Shown: piece by piece, positions 29,763 through 41,892 of the stretch
Layout of the letters: each line of letters begins with the position of its first letter
How positions within the stretch are numbered: position 1 is the stretch's first letter
Source: Trichomonas vaginalis G3
Lineage: Eukaryota; Parabasalia; Trichomonadida; Trichomonadidae
Direction of reading: 5' to 3'
NCBI RefSeq assembly: GCF_026262505.1
Contig: NC_067208.1
Coordinates: 15,075,962-15,139,961, forward strand
Length of the DNA: 64,000 bases
Made by a program: the position numbers and the translations under genes
The notes under the pieces: generated by a model
Told to the model about the DNA's origin: nothing
The model's input: only the letters and a program-made list of their open reading frames with translations
Database searches by the model: none

Positions 29763-31011
29763 GTTGTAAACAGAAATTCATCAAAAGTGACACCTCAGAA
29801 AAGCTAAAATATTGAATTTTTGGAACTGTTGATAGAGCACGTTTTTAAATATTAATTAAAGTAAATGTATATTTTGTAAAGATTCTTTTTAATAAAAAAA
29901 TAAAATTTTGAAGAAGAACACAAAATCTTCTGAAAAATAATATCACATAAACTCATATTATTTTCTAATATATAACTATTTTATATAAAAATCAAATTCA
30001 ATGATCTTAAAAGCGAAGGATAAACCTCAAAATTTACGAATATAATGAGTGGGAATATAATGCTTATCTATCATAAAACCATATGAAATATCAATTTTGC
30101 TTTACGCCTAATTTTTGACGACAATTAGCAAAAAATGTTAAATGTTAACACTCAGTCCATTTGAATATGAAAAATAAAATTGACTTTGATTAAATGTTTT
30201 TATTTATCATGCAATTCTTCTTGCGACCAAAGATTTGAATAAAATTTCAAAAAATAAGATAGCTTAAAAAATAATATACGGTAGTGTTTACTAATAGATG
30301 AATAGTATATAAATTCTATTAAAATGGATTTGATCCAAAAAAATATAAAACCAAAAATAATTGTTATAATTTAAATGAAGAAGTAATTTAAAACGATTTG
30401 ATTTATGATCAAATTTTATATATTTTTGGATCAAATCCATTTTAATAGAATTTATATACTATTCATCTATTAGTAAACACTACCGTATATTATTTTTTAA
30501 GCTATCTTTTTTTTGAAATTTTATTCAAATCTTTGGTCGCAAGAAGAATTGCATGATAAATAAAAACATTTAATCAAAGTCAATTTTATTTTTCATATTC
30601 AAATGGACTGGGTGTTAACATTTAACATTTTTTGCTAATTGTCGTCAAAAATTAGGCGTAAAGCAAAAATTGATATTTCATATGGTTTTATGATAGATAA
30701 GCATTATATTCCCACTCATTATATTCGTAAATTTTGAGGTTTATCCTTCGCTTTTAAGATCATTGAATTTGATTTTTATATAAAATAGTTATATATTAGA
30801 AAATAATATGAGTTTATGTGATATTATTTTTCAGAAGATTTCATTCTATATGCCTATGAAAAGTACTCTCAAACTAACTTTTTCCTAATTATAATTAAAT
30901 CTAGAATATTGTATTATGCTTAGTATTATTTCATTTTTCTCGTTCAATTTAGAATTTACAAATGTCAAAAAATTGAGAGCTGTCACTTTTGATGAATTTC
31001 TGTTTATTACA
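29763..31011. mobile_element. 1.25-kb foldback element, copy 1, with 9-bp target duplication
   Basis: The two ends carry inverted repeats sharing AAACAGAAATTCATCAAAAG. Inside lie two long inverted arms of about 420 bp (roughly 29,925-30,350 and 30,414-30,842) around a spacer of about 65 bp. The 9-bp sequence ATTTATACT occurs at both flanks (29,754-29,762 and 31,012-31,020), a target duplication of the length typical of Mutator-like elements. It has no coding capacity of its own. A copy with very few differences lies at 52,250-53,502. The element ends 105 bp before the RapGAP start codon. Confidence 0.85.
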
Positions 31012-31116
31012 ATTTATACTACTATTTTGCCTACTGCTATTTCTGATGTAGTTCGAAATAAAATTTTATTCAAATTTTTTCTTTTCCCCTCTTTTTTTTT
31101 CGTTTTCAAATTTGTA

Positions 31117-34100
31117 ATGGCATCCAAAGTTAATGATAGAATGAAGAAAATACTTAGTTGTCTTAAGGACAATAAGCCCTTAGAGTCACATATAAAAGAA
31201 TATGTCTCTCAACTAAGTATTTTTTTCGATACTTTCAAGAAAAAGGAAAATGTTAAGGATTTGGTCTCTGTAGTTAATACTTTCAAAGATTTCTTGCAAC
31301 TAGAGATCGTGAAACAGGTTTCGGCATCGGATTATGACCAATTTTTGATCCTTTGTTCGGAATTTTTCAAAGATACTACACCGATGGAGCAATTTAAGCT
31401 TGTTGAGCCCTATCTTTTATCGGTGTTTACCTATAGCTATGTTGTTCGATTAAATAAATCAAAGACCGATGCAATGAACCTCAATGTTTTCGACTTTATC
31501 GGAAATCCGGACAACATTAACCGAGACATTTACGCAATATTTTTGAAAGCATGTATAGAACTCGATGATCAGCAATTTGCACTTTACTTTAGTGATTTTA
31601 GTAAAGCAGCTGATACGAATACCGAGTTATTAAATGAATTCAAAACTCAATATCCAAAAGTCATCCCGAATATTCAAATTACTCAAACTACGATTCATAA
31701 TGCTCTCTTCATCTTCCTTGATTTATTTGTTCCTGCCATTCCAACTCAATCGAGTTTTGGCAGGATACGTATCATCTGGAACAAGCTCGACCACAATCGC
31801 GTGAATTATTTCATCAGGCAGTTCCAAGAGCACGCAGAGAGAACTCAATGCGAATATTACAGTTATTTTTATTTAATGTTCCTTTTAGATATGAAAATTA
31901 CGGATGTATCCAAATGGAAGGATGCATTTGAATCATGCCGGACTATTGCTCCTTTCTATTTCGGTAAGTTTATTGGAATTTTATACTTCAAAGACTTGTT
32001 TGATATTAGCTACGACCATATCTTCCACATGGTTGAGAATGAGGCTCAAATTTCAAAGACACTTTCGCCACGCCGCGTCGAATTTGTTAAGAAATTTAAG
32101 AATTTTATTTCAAATCCATTCAAATCGGCAATGGAATTACAAGTAACCAGTATCGATCACAAACTTATCGATTTTGATAGCGGTGTTTCCAAATCTACAT
32201 TCAAACCAGAGATTTTCAAAGCATTATGTGGTACTCATTACGAACCATTCTTAATCGGATTCTTAAGTGTCTCTCATTACCTTCTAAACATTATTCCGCC
32301 AATGCCACATAAGCCACTTTCCTCAATTTTCCAGTTAACTTTACCTCCTTTATTTAATTCGATTTCTAACAACGCGCACTCCGATTTCAAAGAACAATTC
32401 TTATCTACAGCCATTGCTATCTTCAACGATCCAACAATATACAGGGTTGTCGAACCAAAAATTTTCGAAATTTATATCGAATCTTTACTCGTTAATCTTT
32501 TCCACAACGAGAGCAGTATCAAGAGGCTTGCACTCGAAGGTGCATGTAACTGCATCAGATTGGCTCAGCCTGGCTTCCAACTCTTAGTACAGCCATTTTT
32601 ATTTTTAGTAAAACCACATTCAGCGAAAAAGTCCTCTTCCAAGTCCTCCAAGTTGGATACGAGTAATAAGAGACGCAGCAATGCATTCCTTATGCTCGAA
32701 AAGAGGATGAATATGAAGGAACAGCAGTTTGATGGAAAGTTTTACGCATTTGTATCTTTGGCATCAATGAATTGCAAAGGAGATAGAGAGAAAGCGTTGC
32801 AGATCCTTGATTCTAAGCTTACAAAGGATCAAAGTAATATTTTGGAATTCAAGAAATTCAAAGAATCTTCGAAAATTGATTTGGTCCATGTTGTCCTTAG
32901 ATGTTTCGAGAAGGTCAATACTCAATACCTTAATAACGCCTTCTCCTGCATCGTTCAGATCATTTTGGAGTACGCTGTTCAAAATATTGATACATCGGAA
33001 TTGGAAGAAGCTCTTATCAATAGATTTGACTCTTATGATAATGATATCTATCAAATGTTACCTTCAATGTGTAATTTCGATTCAGTAATTCCGAATTTGC
33101 TCACTCGATTATTAGAAAAATTAATTGAGAAGGATGCAGTTCAGCATTCAGATATAATCGCTCATGTACTTCTTAATGTAACATCAATCAACCTTGGAAA
33201 ACAGCTGAAAATGTTTGTAAACAAAATTAAAAATGAGACAACTCAAGATTGCAAACAATGCATCGCAGATTTGTTGGCTAACTACAAGAGGTATCCTTAT
33301 ATGAATGGAATTAGCCTTGCTGATTCAACAATTCCTCCAATTTTAGAAAAATCTAAGTCATCTTACTGTTTTACAACAAACAAGAACAGTATTATAACTG
33401 GTCGTACAGAGAAAGATCATTCTATCATTACAAGTTTCCAAGTCAGTGCCAAATCTTCCTTCAAAGTTCAATCACAACCTTGTGAGGAATACCAATACCA
33501 GAGTGACCTTACATGTGACTTGGAAAAGCCAGAAATACCTGATTTTTACGACGTTGATCTTGTTTCTCCAATCAAAGTTAATATTGACAAATTCATGAGC
33601 AAACACCAGGCAGAACCAATTACCATCCCATGTGTTGAGGATAAGAGCTGCAAGGAGAAGTACGAAGATGTTAATATTGACGCATTTGACGCAATGCAAG
33701 AATTATCAATGATAAAGAACGGAAATCTCCTTCCGAACACAAACAACATGCCTGGACTTATCAATTCCGTATACTCTTGGCCAAGTCGCTATACTCATAA
33801 GATCGGAGTTGTTTATGTCACTCAAAACATCCGAAATCAAAAGGACGTACTCGCTTTGGATGCCGGATCCCAGAAATTCTATGATTTCCTCAAAGATTTT
33901 GGTTACCACATTGATATTAACTGTCATCTCGGATATACTGGTGGTCTTGACACATTTCATAATACGACAGGACCGTCATCGATATATCATGCAGATGCAA
34001 CCAATGAAACGATGTTCCACGTTTCAACGCTCATGAAATCTTCAAATGACGATCAGAACGTTTACAAGAAGCGCCATATTGGCAATGATAATGTTCACGT

Positions 34101-34440
34101 CATATTTACTGAAGATTGTCAATTGTATGACCATGAAATGATTGTTTCCCAGTTTAATCATGCTCATATCATTTTGTATCCGCGATCTGACAGATTCACT
34201 GTTATGAATTCGATGAGAAAAGATAATGTTGCCTTTTATGGATTAATTTGTGGAGCAGTTATCCATAGAAATGAAATTATTTCCCCATTGGCAAGAACTA
34301 CTGCCATTGAAGCTGATAGAGTTGCTAGAAGAGATCTTGTTGTTAAACATGGAGTCCCAGAATTATTGGCTCATCAAATTATTCCACTTGCTCTCCCTGA
34401 AGAGCAAACAGTGGACAAATTAGAGTCCAACATGATCTAA
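31117..34440 (+). CDS. Rap/Ral-GAP domain protein (tuberin/RalGAP-like, 1,107 residues)
   Basis: The frame is open from 30,916, but the first 67 codons lie mostly in the foldback element. The ATG at 31,117 (MASKVNDRMKK) is therefore chosen as the start. Residues 1 to about 800 are helical and HEAT-like. Residues about 885-1,085 form a RapGAP domain: HKIGVVYV, a GGLD motif (YTGGLDTF), FHVSTLM, and KKRHIGNDNVHVIF, which carries the catalytic Asn thumb of this family (N of HIGND), then FNHAHIILYP. Tuberin- and RalGAP-type proteins stimulate GTP hydrolysis by Rheb, Rap or Ral GTPases; the substrate here cannot be told. No hamartin or regulatory partner is in the window. The gene is intact. Its promoter region was modified by the foldback insertion. 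Confidence 0.85.
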   Translation: MASKVNDRMKKILSCLKDNKPLESHIKEYVSQLSIFFDTFKKKENVKDLVSVVNTFKDFLQLEIVKQVSASDYDQFLILCSEFFKDTTPMEQFKLVEPYLLSVFTYSYVVRLNKSKTDAMNLNVFDFIGNPDNINRDIYAIFLKACIELDDQQFALYFSDFSKAADTNTELLNEFKTQYPKVIPNIQITQTTIHNALFIFLDLFVPAIPTQSSFGRIRIIWNKLDHNRVNYFIRQFQEHAERTQCEYYSYFYLMFLLDMKITDVSKWKDAFESCRTIAPFYFGKFIGILYFKDLFDISYDHIFHMVENEAQISKTLSPRRVEFVKKFKNFISNPFKSAMELQVTSIDHKLIDFDSGVSKSTFKPEIFKALCGTHYEPFLIGFLSVSHYLLNIIPPMPHKPLSSIFQLTLPPLFNSISNNAHSDFKEQFLSTAIAIFNDPTIYRVVEPKIFEIYIESLLVNLFHNESSIKRLALEGACNCIRLAQPGFQLLVQPFLFLVKPHSAKKSSSKSSKLDTSNKRRSNAFLMLEKRMNMKEQQFDGKFYAFVSLASMNCKGDREKALQILDSKLTKDQSNILEFKKFKESSKIDLVHVVLRCFEKVNTQYLNNAFSCIVQIILEYAVQNIDTSELEEALINRFDSYDNDIYQMLPSMCNFDSVIPNLLTRLLEKLIEKDAVQHSDIIAHVLLNVTSINLGKQLKMFVNKIKNETTQDCKQCIADLLANYKRYPYMNGISLADSTIPPILEKSKSSYCFTTNKNSIITGRTEKDHSIITSFQVSAKSSFKVQSQPCEEYQYQSDLTCDLEKPEIPDFYDVDLVSPIKVNIDKFMSKHQAEPITIPCVEDKSCKEKYEDVNIDAFDAMQELSMIKNGNLLPNTNNMPGLINSVYSWPSRYTHKIGVVYVTQNIRNQKDVLALDAGSQKFYDFLKDFGYHIDINCHLGYTGGLDTFHNTTGPSSIYHADATNETMFHVSTLMKSSNDDQNVYKKRHIGNDNVHVIFTEDCQLYDHEMIVSQFNHAHIILYPRSDRFTVMNSMRKDNVAFYGLICGAVIHRNEIISPLARTTAIEADRVARRDLVVKHGVPELLAHQIIPLALPEEQTVDKLESNMI

Positions 34441-34485
34441 GTATATACATCACTTACTTTTTTCATAAAAAGTTTAATGTTTTAG

Positions 34486-35494
34486 CTATACATGGCACGG
34501 CGGGCGCAAAAAGTGACAAAATAGAATACCTATGGTGGCAAGACAAAGGAAACATTTTTGTAAGGCAAACATTATATCAAATACCTTTACTTTGTAATAA
34601 GAAATATAATTATCACGAAATTACAAATAAATATTGTTTAATATAATTAATAGCAAAATTCTTTTTTATTATTTCCCTTAAGACCTTACTTATTAAGTAT
34701 ACGTATAACAAGCTTGTACTGCATGTATTAGTTAATAGAACAAAAGAAAATGAGCTCAAATGAAAAAAATTTTCATGCTATTTTGGAAATATGCATATTC
34801 GAAGTATGAGAGTTGTAAACACTGAGAATTTTAAGCTTTGGTTGATGATAGTCTTTAATTTTTCTTGAAGTAGTAAATTATTTGATATGAAAATTTAATG
34901 GCCAGCATAATCAATCGTGCGTTTCGTTTCTTGATTGAGAAACGATGATTGTGTGCTAATGAATTATTGCGTCTGACAGGTTATGATTATGGATACCTGA
35001 AATTAAGCTTTTATGGGAAACATCACCGAGCGCCATTTGGCACCCCTAATGCTGTTTCTATCGGTATGATTAAGGAGCTTTCTTATGCACTTTCATCACT
35101 TGAACTTGAACGCTACAAGATATATGCCCCCCTCCCAATGGGAGGTGGGAGCAAAAATTGAAATGTTTACATTGATTTTTGAATACTTTACAAGCACCCC
35201 TCCCAGTGGGCGCGGGCGCAAGTGATCGGGTCAAAAAAAATCATAAAAATATTCAAAATTGCGATTTTAATAGATGTTTAAGAAGTAAATTTATTAATAA
35301 CGATATTTCATAGTACAAAATGTGTTCAATCTCTTCGTAAATCATTCAAAAAAATCAAAAGAATTTCCAAAATTCAATTTTTGTAGTAAAATTTACATCT
35401 TTTTCTATGGTCTCCTCCCCACCAGTGGGAGCCACCGGAGGCGCGGGCGGCGCCGCTGGCGCCAAAAAAGTAGCGCCCATCGTGCCATGTATAG
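34486..35494. mobile_element. 1,009-bp non-autonomous element with GC-rich hairpins and 6-bp duplication
   Basis: The termini are inverted copies of CTATACATGGCACG followed by GGGCGC, and TTTTAG occurs directly at both outer flanks (34,480-34,485 and 35,495-35,500). Inside are several GC-rich palindromic patches, for example around 35,126-35,156, 35,193-35,224 and 35,406-35,475, which stand out from the AT-rich surroundings. No credible gene is present; the frame at 34,949-35,161 lacks an ATG. A 6-bp duplication is what Maverick/Polinton integrases make, so it may be a deletion derivative mobilised by such an enzyme. This is inference. Confidence 0.7.
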
Positions 35495-35500
35495 TTTTAG

Positions 35501-36030
35501 CTTAAAATTTCTAATTTTCTAAAAAAAATTGAAGAAATTTGAAAAAAAATAATTAATAAAATTAGAGCAATGTTATTTCATTTATTCTAATGTATACTTA
35601 GCAAGTAGAATTTACAAATCAATAACATTTTTCGATATAATGAACTTTTGAAAGAAATAATCGTTTGTTCGATATCGAGATTAACATTGATATGTTCATT
35701 GAGTATATTCAAACTAGATCAAAATTATAAAACAAAATACATCTTCTCAAAATTCTTTTTCAATTTTTTCTTTATTCAAAAAATAACCATATATATTGTA
35801 TGGTTATCTATAATATATTTTAATATCAGGCGGAATAGCTTTGAGAGTACATTCAAAATCATAATGTCCTCACAATTAATTCAATATGCTATTTCTGTTA
35901 ATTTTTAATTGTAAAACACTCAAAGTTACAGATTTATGTTCTATCAGCACTAATAAGCAACTTATTAATATCAAAACAGTTAAATTAATTTTCAATTTTT
36001 TAGAAGCAATTTTTTTCCCCTTCTCCTAAG
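35501..36030. other. Intergenic region, no gene seen
   Basis: AT-rich spacer upstream of the GP63-like gene. A frame at 35,648-35,908 has no supporting feature. Confidence 0.45.
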
Positions 36031-37869
36031 ATGCTTTTAATACTATTCTTTCAATACATTTATGGAGCACGAAGGCCACACCCAAATACTTCGACGAATG
36101 CAACTTATTTCTGGTCAGATCCATCAAATTATTTGAATAATAAATTTAGGATCTCAGTAAATACGAAATATCTAAATTCATCAAACGATTCACAAATGTG
36201 TAAATCAGAAAACCAGGTCATTACATGGAACAATAGTCAATATTCTTGCAAATTAACTGATATTATTTCTCAAAATCAAACTAATGCATTATTAAATACA
36301 TTCAGTAATGTTCTATGGTCCTTTGATGGAACATATAGCGTTAAAAACCTTCAAGATCCAATTCAATTCAAAACAGACCAACAAATTTTAGATGTTACAG
36401 ATAGTTATACGATATCAAATATTGATTTATATATAACATTAGTCATCAGGCCATTTAATGACGATAAATCAGATATTTTTGCCATTTCAAAAATCACTGA
36501 TATTGATCAATCAAATTTTAGACCAATATAAGGAATAATTGCATTTAACCCAAAATTACTTCCTAATGTTGAAGAGAGCTATTGGGACCCTGCAAATCAA
36601 CTTTACGCCGCTATTTACCAACAAATATTTATTTTAATGGGATTACATTCAGATATGTTTCAATACTATCATTCCAAGACAGATATGACTCCATACACCA
36701 ATGTTACTTGCAATTTGACAAGATATGGCAGAAAATTTATTTATTTGACAACTCCTTCTCTTCGGAAGTTTGCAGAATCATTTGGACCAAGTGTATCATC
36801 TAACATTTCCGATCAATGCCCTACTGGAGTCGAAATGATCGATCATGGATTAGATATCGGACTTAGACCAGCTGGAAGACTCTTCTTTACAGATATCATG
36901 GTTACCAGTCATCAAAGGAGTCCTTATTTATATCACAGAGTTACTGACTTGACTTTGTCTTGGATTGAAGACACAGGAAACTACGAAATGATCAATAGAA
37001 TTGGCCAACCATTAGTTTACGGAAATCCACATATATATGACACAAAACAAACAGATTTCTTTTATTATCCGCCACAAACCGTTTTTCCACAGAGTTTTCT
37101 TTACAATGATACCGATTCTTCACCGGAAAACTCAATCGGTTTTGACTTCTCATTCTCTTCTGTTGACCAAAGTGTTCAAATTAACTGTAATGAAGAATCT
37201 GAATCAGATTTCTGTAAATACCCAGAGTTCTACAATCCCTACAGTAGAACAACTTATTACCCATGGCCGGAGTATGATTATCAGCCAATAAAAATGCCAA
37301 AATTGTATTGTCAGAATATGAATGAAGCTGCGATACCACGAATGCTTACAGACGAAACAGATTCATGCGGAGATTACAGGTGTGATGATAATAATACGAA
37401 ATTTACCATTTTCTTTGTTACAAATGAAAATACAGGAGATTACACATCAATTCAATGTACAAATAATGAATATCAGTCAAAGATTGGTATTACAGTCAAC
37501 AGAGTGCTTCAAGTTGGATCAACAAAGAGATTTACTTTGAGATGTCCGAATCCAAAAACTTTTTGCGATGCAAGAGAACTATTCCTAGATTATTATGTTA
37601 ACATTCGATCATACACTCCTTATCCGACAATGGATCTTAGAACTCCGTTCGAACCAACGATTATTCAGTTTGATCCATCTCGTTCTCCATATATTGACCA
37701 GGTCAAGAATCCATGGCTCATGCCATTAATTATTTCATCTGCTACAACATTCCTTTTAGTTATGATTCTGATTGTTACGCTTTTGATATGTTTCTTCATG
37801 AATGCTCAAGAATACAGCGATTTGTCAGATAATGATACAACAGATTATACCGAACTTGAAAATCTTTAG
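36031..37869 (+). pseudogene. GP63 (leishmanolysin-like) gene with in-frame stop and lost zinc ligands
   Basis: One reading frame from ATG 36,031 to TAG 37,869, interrupted by a single in-frame TAA at 36,529-36,531; both sides continue in the same frame. It encodes about 612 residues: a signal peptide (MLLILFFQYIYG), a leishmanolysin (M8) ectodomain with paired cysteines, a C-terminal membrane segment around LIISSATTFLLVMILIVTLL and a short acidic tail. GP63 enzymes are zinc proteases of the cell surface. Here the HExxH helix reads QQIFILMGLH, so both His and the Glu are replaced, and at the position of the third His (present as SHLEYR in the copy at 46,891) there is GRLFF. It would therefore be inactive even without the stop codon. 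Its coding region otherwise looks well kept, so it could be a pseudoprotease allele or a young pseudogene. Confidence 0.8.
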
Positions 37870-38166
37870 TTACATTTTGTTTAATTTTTTATAAATATTG
37901 TTTGTTAGTTTATTCTATATACCAATAATCTTATTTTCACCTTAACAACTATTGGTGTCCTTTCCAATATGAGCTAATTCAAAATTTAATTTTATTTTCA
38001 AAGTTCTATTGGAATCTGATTCAATTGACCTAAGATTTACTTATAACACAGCTTTTTATTAATAATTGGTCTACTTTAAGCCTCTATTTTTATATGAAAT
38101 TCCGAAAGAAACAAAACCTCGATAAATATTTTGGGGAATGTTATGTGTTAGACCCTGAAAATTTAA

Positions 38167-41100
38167 ATGTTTTTCTTCTTTTCTTTATCTTTTTGCAAGT
38201 TCAATCTTGATCATCAGATTGTGATTGATACTAAGGTTCCTTGGTATGAATCAACAACTTTTGATCAATATTTCGTTGGTTTAGCAGAAAATTCAAATAA
38301 GAAAGCTGCAGAATTCTTCAAAAACGTTGCAAACAAGCATTGTCATACAGATAAAACATGCATGATTCAGATTTTAAATTCGATTCTTGACAAAAAATCA
38401 GCAAATACAATAATTTCTCGTGAAGAACTCAATGATTTATTACCAATTATTGAATTTAATCGTGAACAAGCTAGAAGCTATAGAGGAAGCAATTTCGAAG
38501 ATTTATTTATTGTAGGTTCACAGCCAGATTTTGAATATAACTGTATTTACTTCAATAATGAAAATATTACAGTTTTACCAACAGAATTCCAACTTGGAAA
38601 CAACAATACGATTGTCTACGCCAATTTATCAAATCCAGATACATTTAATTTCGTAAATAATTTAATCGTCAACAAAAAATCATTTGTTCTTCGTCCAACA
38701 TCGCAAGGAAAGTTCGGATTAGATGTTCGTGGATACGGAATTGAGCTCCGTCCATTCAAATACTCAATGGAATACGGTGTAAAAGATGATCAGAGGTCTT
38801 CTGAAAATTCTGAAACAAATCCTGAGATATATGATGAGACCTTATCCAATTTCGATAACATCCAAGACATGAAACCTCTTCAATCTGATATTCATATTTC
38901 GAAACCAGCATTTACACAATATTTCGATGAAAATGAGCAACCTTTCCTTAAGAAACTTACATATATCGCTGAAAATCCATCAATTTCTCTTCCAATTCTC
39001 GATTCTATGTATAATGAACAAGAAAACCAAAATGTGTCGATCGATACTACGATACCTATCAAATCTATCAATGGTAGAAGCATTTCCAATAGCGAAATCG
39101 ATACTTTTACGATATTAAATATCATAAATCAGGAAAGAAACGCTTATGAAGTGCTGAAAAACGAATCTCATGAAAGTTTAGACATGTTTAAGATCGAATT
39201 ACCAGATAAAACAGCTCACAGATTTGATTATCGAAATAAATTTATTGCATGGAAGAATAATCTCGAAAAGGATCAAATTTCAAAGGACTACAAAGTAACA
39301 AGGGAAGAGCTCTCAAACAAGAACCATATTCCTCGTGTAAAACGAAATTTGTTTAATTTACTTGTTACAGCTGATCCCACGACCCAAAATGGTGTCTACA
39401 AGTACTTGGTAATGGAGAAAATCATGGACAAAGGTTATCCGTGCAGATTCGGTGGTTTGCCAGTATTTAATTTGAATGATCCTTTATCCCGTAAAGCAGC
39501 GTTCGCGTATGCCTACATTAAGCAGTTTTCAGATAGTCTTGCATTTGATTTCCTTATCTTTTCGGCCAAATTCACTGGATTTGATGCTAGAACTTATCAG
39601 CCACTTTTCCCTTCAGAAGAATCGATTGCAAAAGCGTATACATACGTAACTAAGACAATTAAAGACGCTACATCATGGCATGACCTCTATAAATACTTCT
39701 CTCCGCTCTCAAAAATTCATTCTTATGTAAAGGAAATGACCCAAAAAGTGACAGACAAAAAATTGAATGAATACATGACAATTTTCAATGGTTATGTATT
39801 TTACAGTTTATATACTGATTCTCTGGATGGTTTGTTATACAAAGAGCAAGATTACTTGAGTTCTTTAATTGAAGAAAATGTAATTCCTGAGAATTTTGAC
39901 ATTTTCGATGTTTTCAATAAGTTTACTTATGTTTCTCCTGATATTGAATCGAAATACTCATTGACACCAATCTTATCATTACATTTACTCAATCAGCCGA
40001 AGAAAATCATGAAGAAATTCATGAATTTCCTTAAAAATAGTTTTGATGATGAATTTAATGATTTCGTAATTGTTTTTACTGAATCTAATCAAGAAAAGAT
40101 AGAAAACCAACTGAAGCAATTAAATGTTTCTTATCTTATTAATCCGAAACTCCCTGAAAAACTCCACAAAGCACTTGGAATTGAGAAAGAAATGTTGATT
40201 GTCAACGGAAGAGTTTTTTACAATTTTGATGATATCCAAAAACACTTGAAATGGACACAGAACTTTATATCAAGATTATACAGGAAAGTCGATTGCAAGA
40301 ACTACGTCAAGTTCTTCTTCTATTGTTTGACATCTAATTTCTATGAAAATGATATCCATAGAAATAAAGATTCATTAATAATAAATGAAAACGATAGACT
40401 TTCTTTTGAATCAAATTCAATGTCTGACTTCACTTTTGAATTTACATGCAATCCATTTGATGAGTCAGATCAGAAGTTAATACCCATTGTTAACTATTTG
40501 AATGAAAAAGATGTAATTGACGTGAAAATACAACTCAATATTCCGACATCTGTTTCTGGACAATCAAATAATGTTTATAGAATGGCTTTGGATAAAAGTG
40601 AAGTAATTTTTGGAGCGGTTGATGATCTGACAACTTATTCTATTATACCACATTTCCCGCAAACATTCGTTTGTGAGCAAATGAGGTCAGAATTTGACGC
40701 AGATAACATTTTGACTTCACTTTTGACACCAGGAATTCATAAGTGTTCTTATATATTAACTAATGTTGTTGCAAACGGTTTGACAAATTCTAGCGGTTTT
40801 GCCATTTATTTGGGAGACAAAAATTTGTCAAAAATTAGTGGCACTTTTCTGTCAAAAAGCGGTTATTGGCAAATCCAAGCCAATCCAGGCTTATTTGATG
40901 TTGTATTGAGCAAAGAATATATTTCAAGTTATAAGACAGAGAAATCAACTGTTTTTGTAAATTCTTTCGCTCAAAAAGATAATTTTGTCACTTTTTCACA
41001 ATTTAGCAGCTTTGAACAAGTCAGAACTGATCCGAAAACCATTGAAACTGTTGATGTTTTCATTGTTGCTTCCGGCCAATTATATGAAAGATTGGCCAAG

Positions 41101-41892
41101 ATCATGATGATTTCTGTAAGAAGACATACAAATAGTTCTGTCAGATTTTGGATCCTCAAAAACTATTTGAGTCCATCATTCAAAGCAAGTTTGCCTAAGA
41201 TGTCTCAAGAATATAATTTCTCTTATAACTTAATTAGTTATAATTGGCCGGCCAATTTATTCAAACAAAAAGAGAAAAACAGAATAATATGGGCGAACAA
41301 AATCCTATTTTTGGATAATATCTTCCCTCCTGATTTGAAACGAGTTATTTACATTGATGCCGATCAAATTGTAAGATCTGATTTATCCGAATTGATGAAA
41401 TTAGATTTATCTGGAGCTCCTTACGCTTTCACTCCTATGTGTGATTCTCGAACTGAAATAGAACCATACAGATTTTGGAAGAGAGGATATTGGCAAAAAC
41501 AGTTGCGTGGTAAGAAATATCATATTTCTGCTTTGTTTGTTGTTGATTTGGAGAGATTCAGACAAATGGATGCTGGTGAAATTCTTAGAGATGTTTACCA
41601 GGATTTGGCTCCTGATCCAAATTCACTCGCAAACTTGGATCAGGATTTGCCAAATTACGTTCAAGACGCTTTGCCAATTTATTCTTTGCCTCAGGAATGG
41701 CTTTGGTGCGAAACATGGTGCAGCGACGAGACAATGAATAAAGCGAAAACAATTGATTTGTGCAATAATCCATTGACTCATAAACCTAAGTTAGAAATTG
41801 CTCTTGAAAGGGTTGAAGAATGGCCTGGATTGGATGAAGAAGCAAGAAGAATTACTGCAAAACCAGATGAATACATGAAAAATTTCTTTTGA
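38167..41892 (+). CDS. UDP-glucose:glycoprotein glucosyltransferase (UGGT, 1,241 residues)
   Basis: An intact frame with a hydrophobic N-terminus ([10 protein letters not shown]) as probable signal sequence. Residues to about 955 correspond to the thioredoxin-like and beta-sandwich folding-sensor region, divergent in sequence. Residues about 960-1,215 are a strongly conserved GT24 catalytic domain: [37 protein letters not shown], the metal-binding motif [12 protein letters not shown] (DxD near residue 1,062), [22 protein letters not shown] and [15 protein letters not shown] re-glucosylates misfolded N-glycoproteins in the ER so that they re-enter chaperone cycles. The protein is shorter than the usual 1,500 residues, and there is no KDEL/HDEL-like ER retention signal at the C-terminus (it ends MKNFF). 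Retention must be by other means, or the end differs from the norm. Confidence 0.92.
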   Translation: MFFFFSLSFCKFNLDHQIVIDTKVPWYESTTFDQYFVGLAENSNKKAAEFFKNVANKHCHTDKTCMIQILNSILDKKSANTIISREELNDLLPIIEFNREQARSYRGSNFEDLFIVGSQPDFEYNCIYFNNENITVLPTEFQLGNNNTIVYANLSNPDTFNFVNNLIVNKKSFVLRPTSQGKFGLDVRGYGIELRPFKYSMEYGVKDDQRSSENSETNPEIYDETLSNFDNIQDMKPLQSDIHISKPAFTQYFDENEQPFLKKLTYIAENPSISLPILDSMYNEQENQNVSIDTTIPIKSINGRSISNSEIDTFTILNIINQERNAYEVLKNESHESLDMFKIELPDKTAHRFDYRNKFIAWKNNLEKDQISKDYKVTREELSNKNHIPRVKRNLFNLLVTADPTTQNGVYKYLVMEKIMDKGYPCRFGGLPVFNLNDPLSRKAAFAYAYIKQFSDSLAFDFLIFSAKFTGFDARTYQPLFPSEESIAKAYTYVTKTIKDATSWHDLYKYFSPLSKIHSYVKEMTQKVTDKKLNEYMTIFNGYVFYSLYTDSLDGLLYKEQDYLSSLIEENVIPENFDIFDVFNKFTYVSPDIESKYSLTPILSLHLLNQPKKIMKKFMNFLKNSFDDEFNDFVIVFTESNQEKIENQLKQLNVSYLINPKLPEKLHKALGIEKEMLIVNGRVFYNFDDIQKHLKWTQNFISRLYRKVDCKNYVKFFFYCLTSNFYENDIHRNKDSLIINENDRLSFESNSMSDFTFEFTCNPFDESDQKLIPIVNYLNEKDVIDVKIQLNIPTSVSGQSNNVYRMALDKSEVIFGAVDDLTTYSIIPHFPQTFVCEQMRSEFDADNILTSLLTPGIHKCSYILTNVVANGLTNSSGFAIYLGDKNLSKISGTFLSKSGYWQIQANPGLFDVVLSKEYISSYKTEKSTVFVNSFAQKDNFVTFSQFSSFEQVRTDPKTIETVDVFIVASGQLYERLAKIMMISVRRHTNSSVRFWILKNYLSPSFKASLPKMSQEYNFSYNLISYNWPANLFKQKEKNRIIWANKILFLDNIFPPDLKRVIYIDADQIVRSDLSELMKLDLSGAPYAFTPMCDSRTEIEPYRFWKRGYWQKQLRGKKYHISALFVVDLERFRQMDAGEILRDVYQDLAPDPNSLANLDQDLPNYVQDALPIYSLPQEWLWCETWCSDETMNKAKTIDLCNNPLTHKPKLEIALERVEEWPGLDEEARRITAKPDEYMKNFF

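Noticed and set aside
30916..31116. Upstream extension of the RapGAP frame starting at an ATG inside the foldback element
   Set aside because: The same sequence occurs in copy 2 without this gene, and the ATG at 31,117 starts normal protein sequence.
34949..35161. 70-codon frame inside the 1-kb element
   Set aside because: No ATG start, runs into the GC-rich hairpin, no domain; treated as non-coding element sequence.
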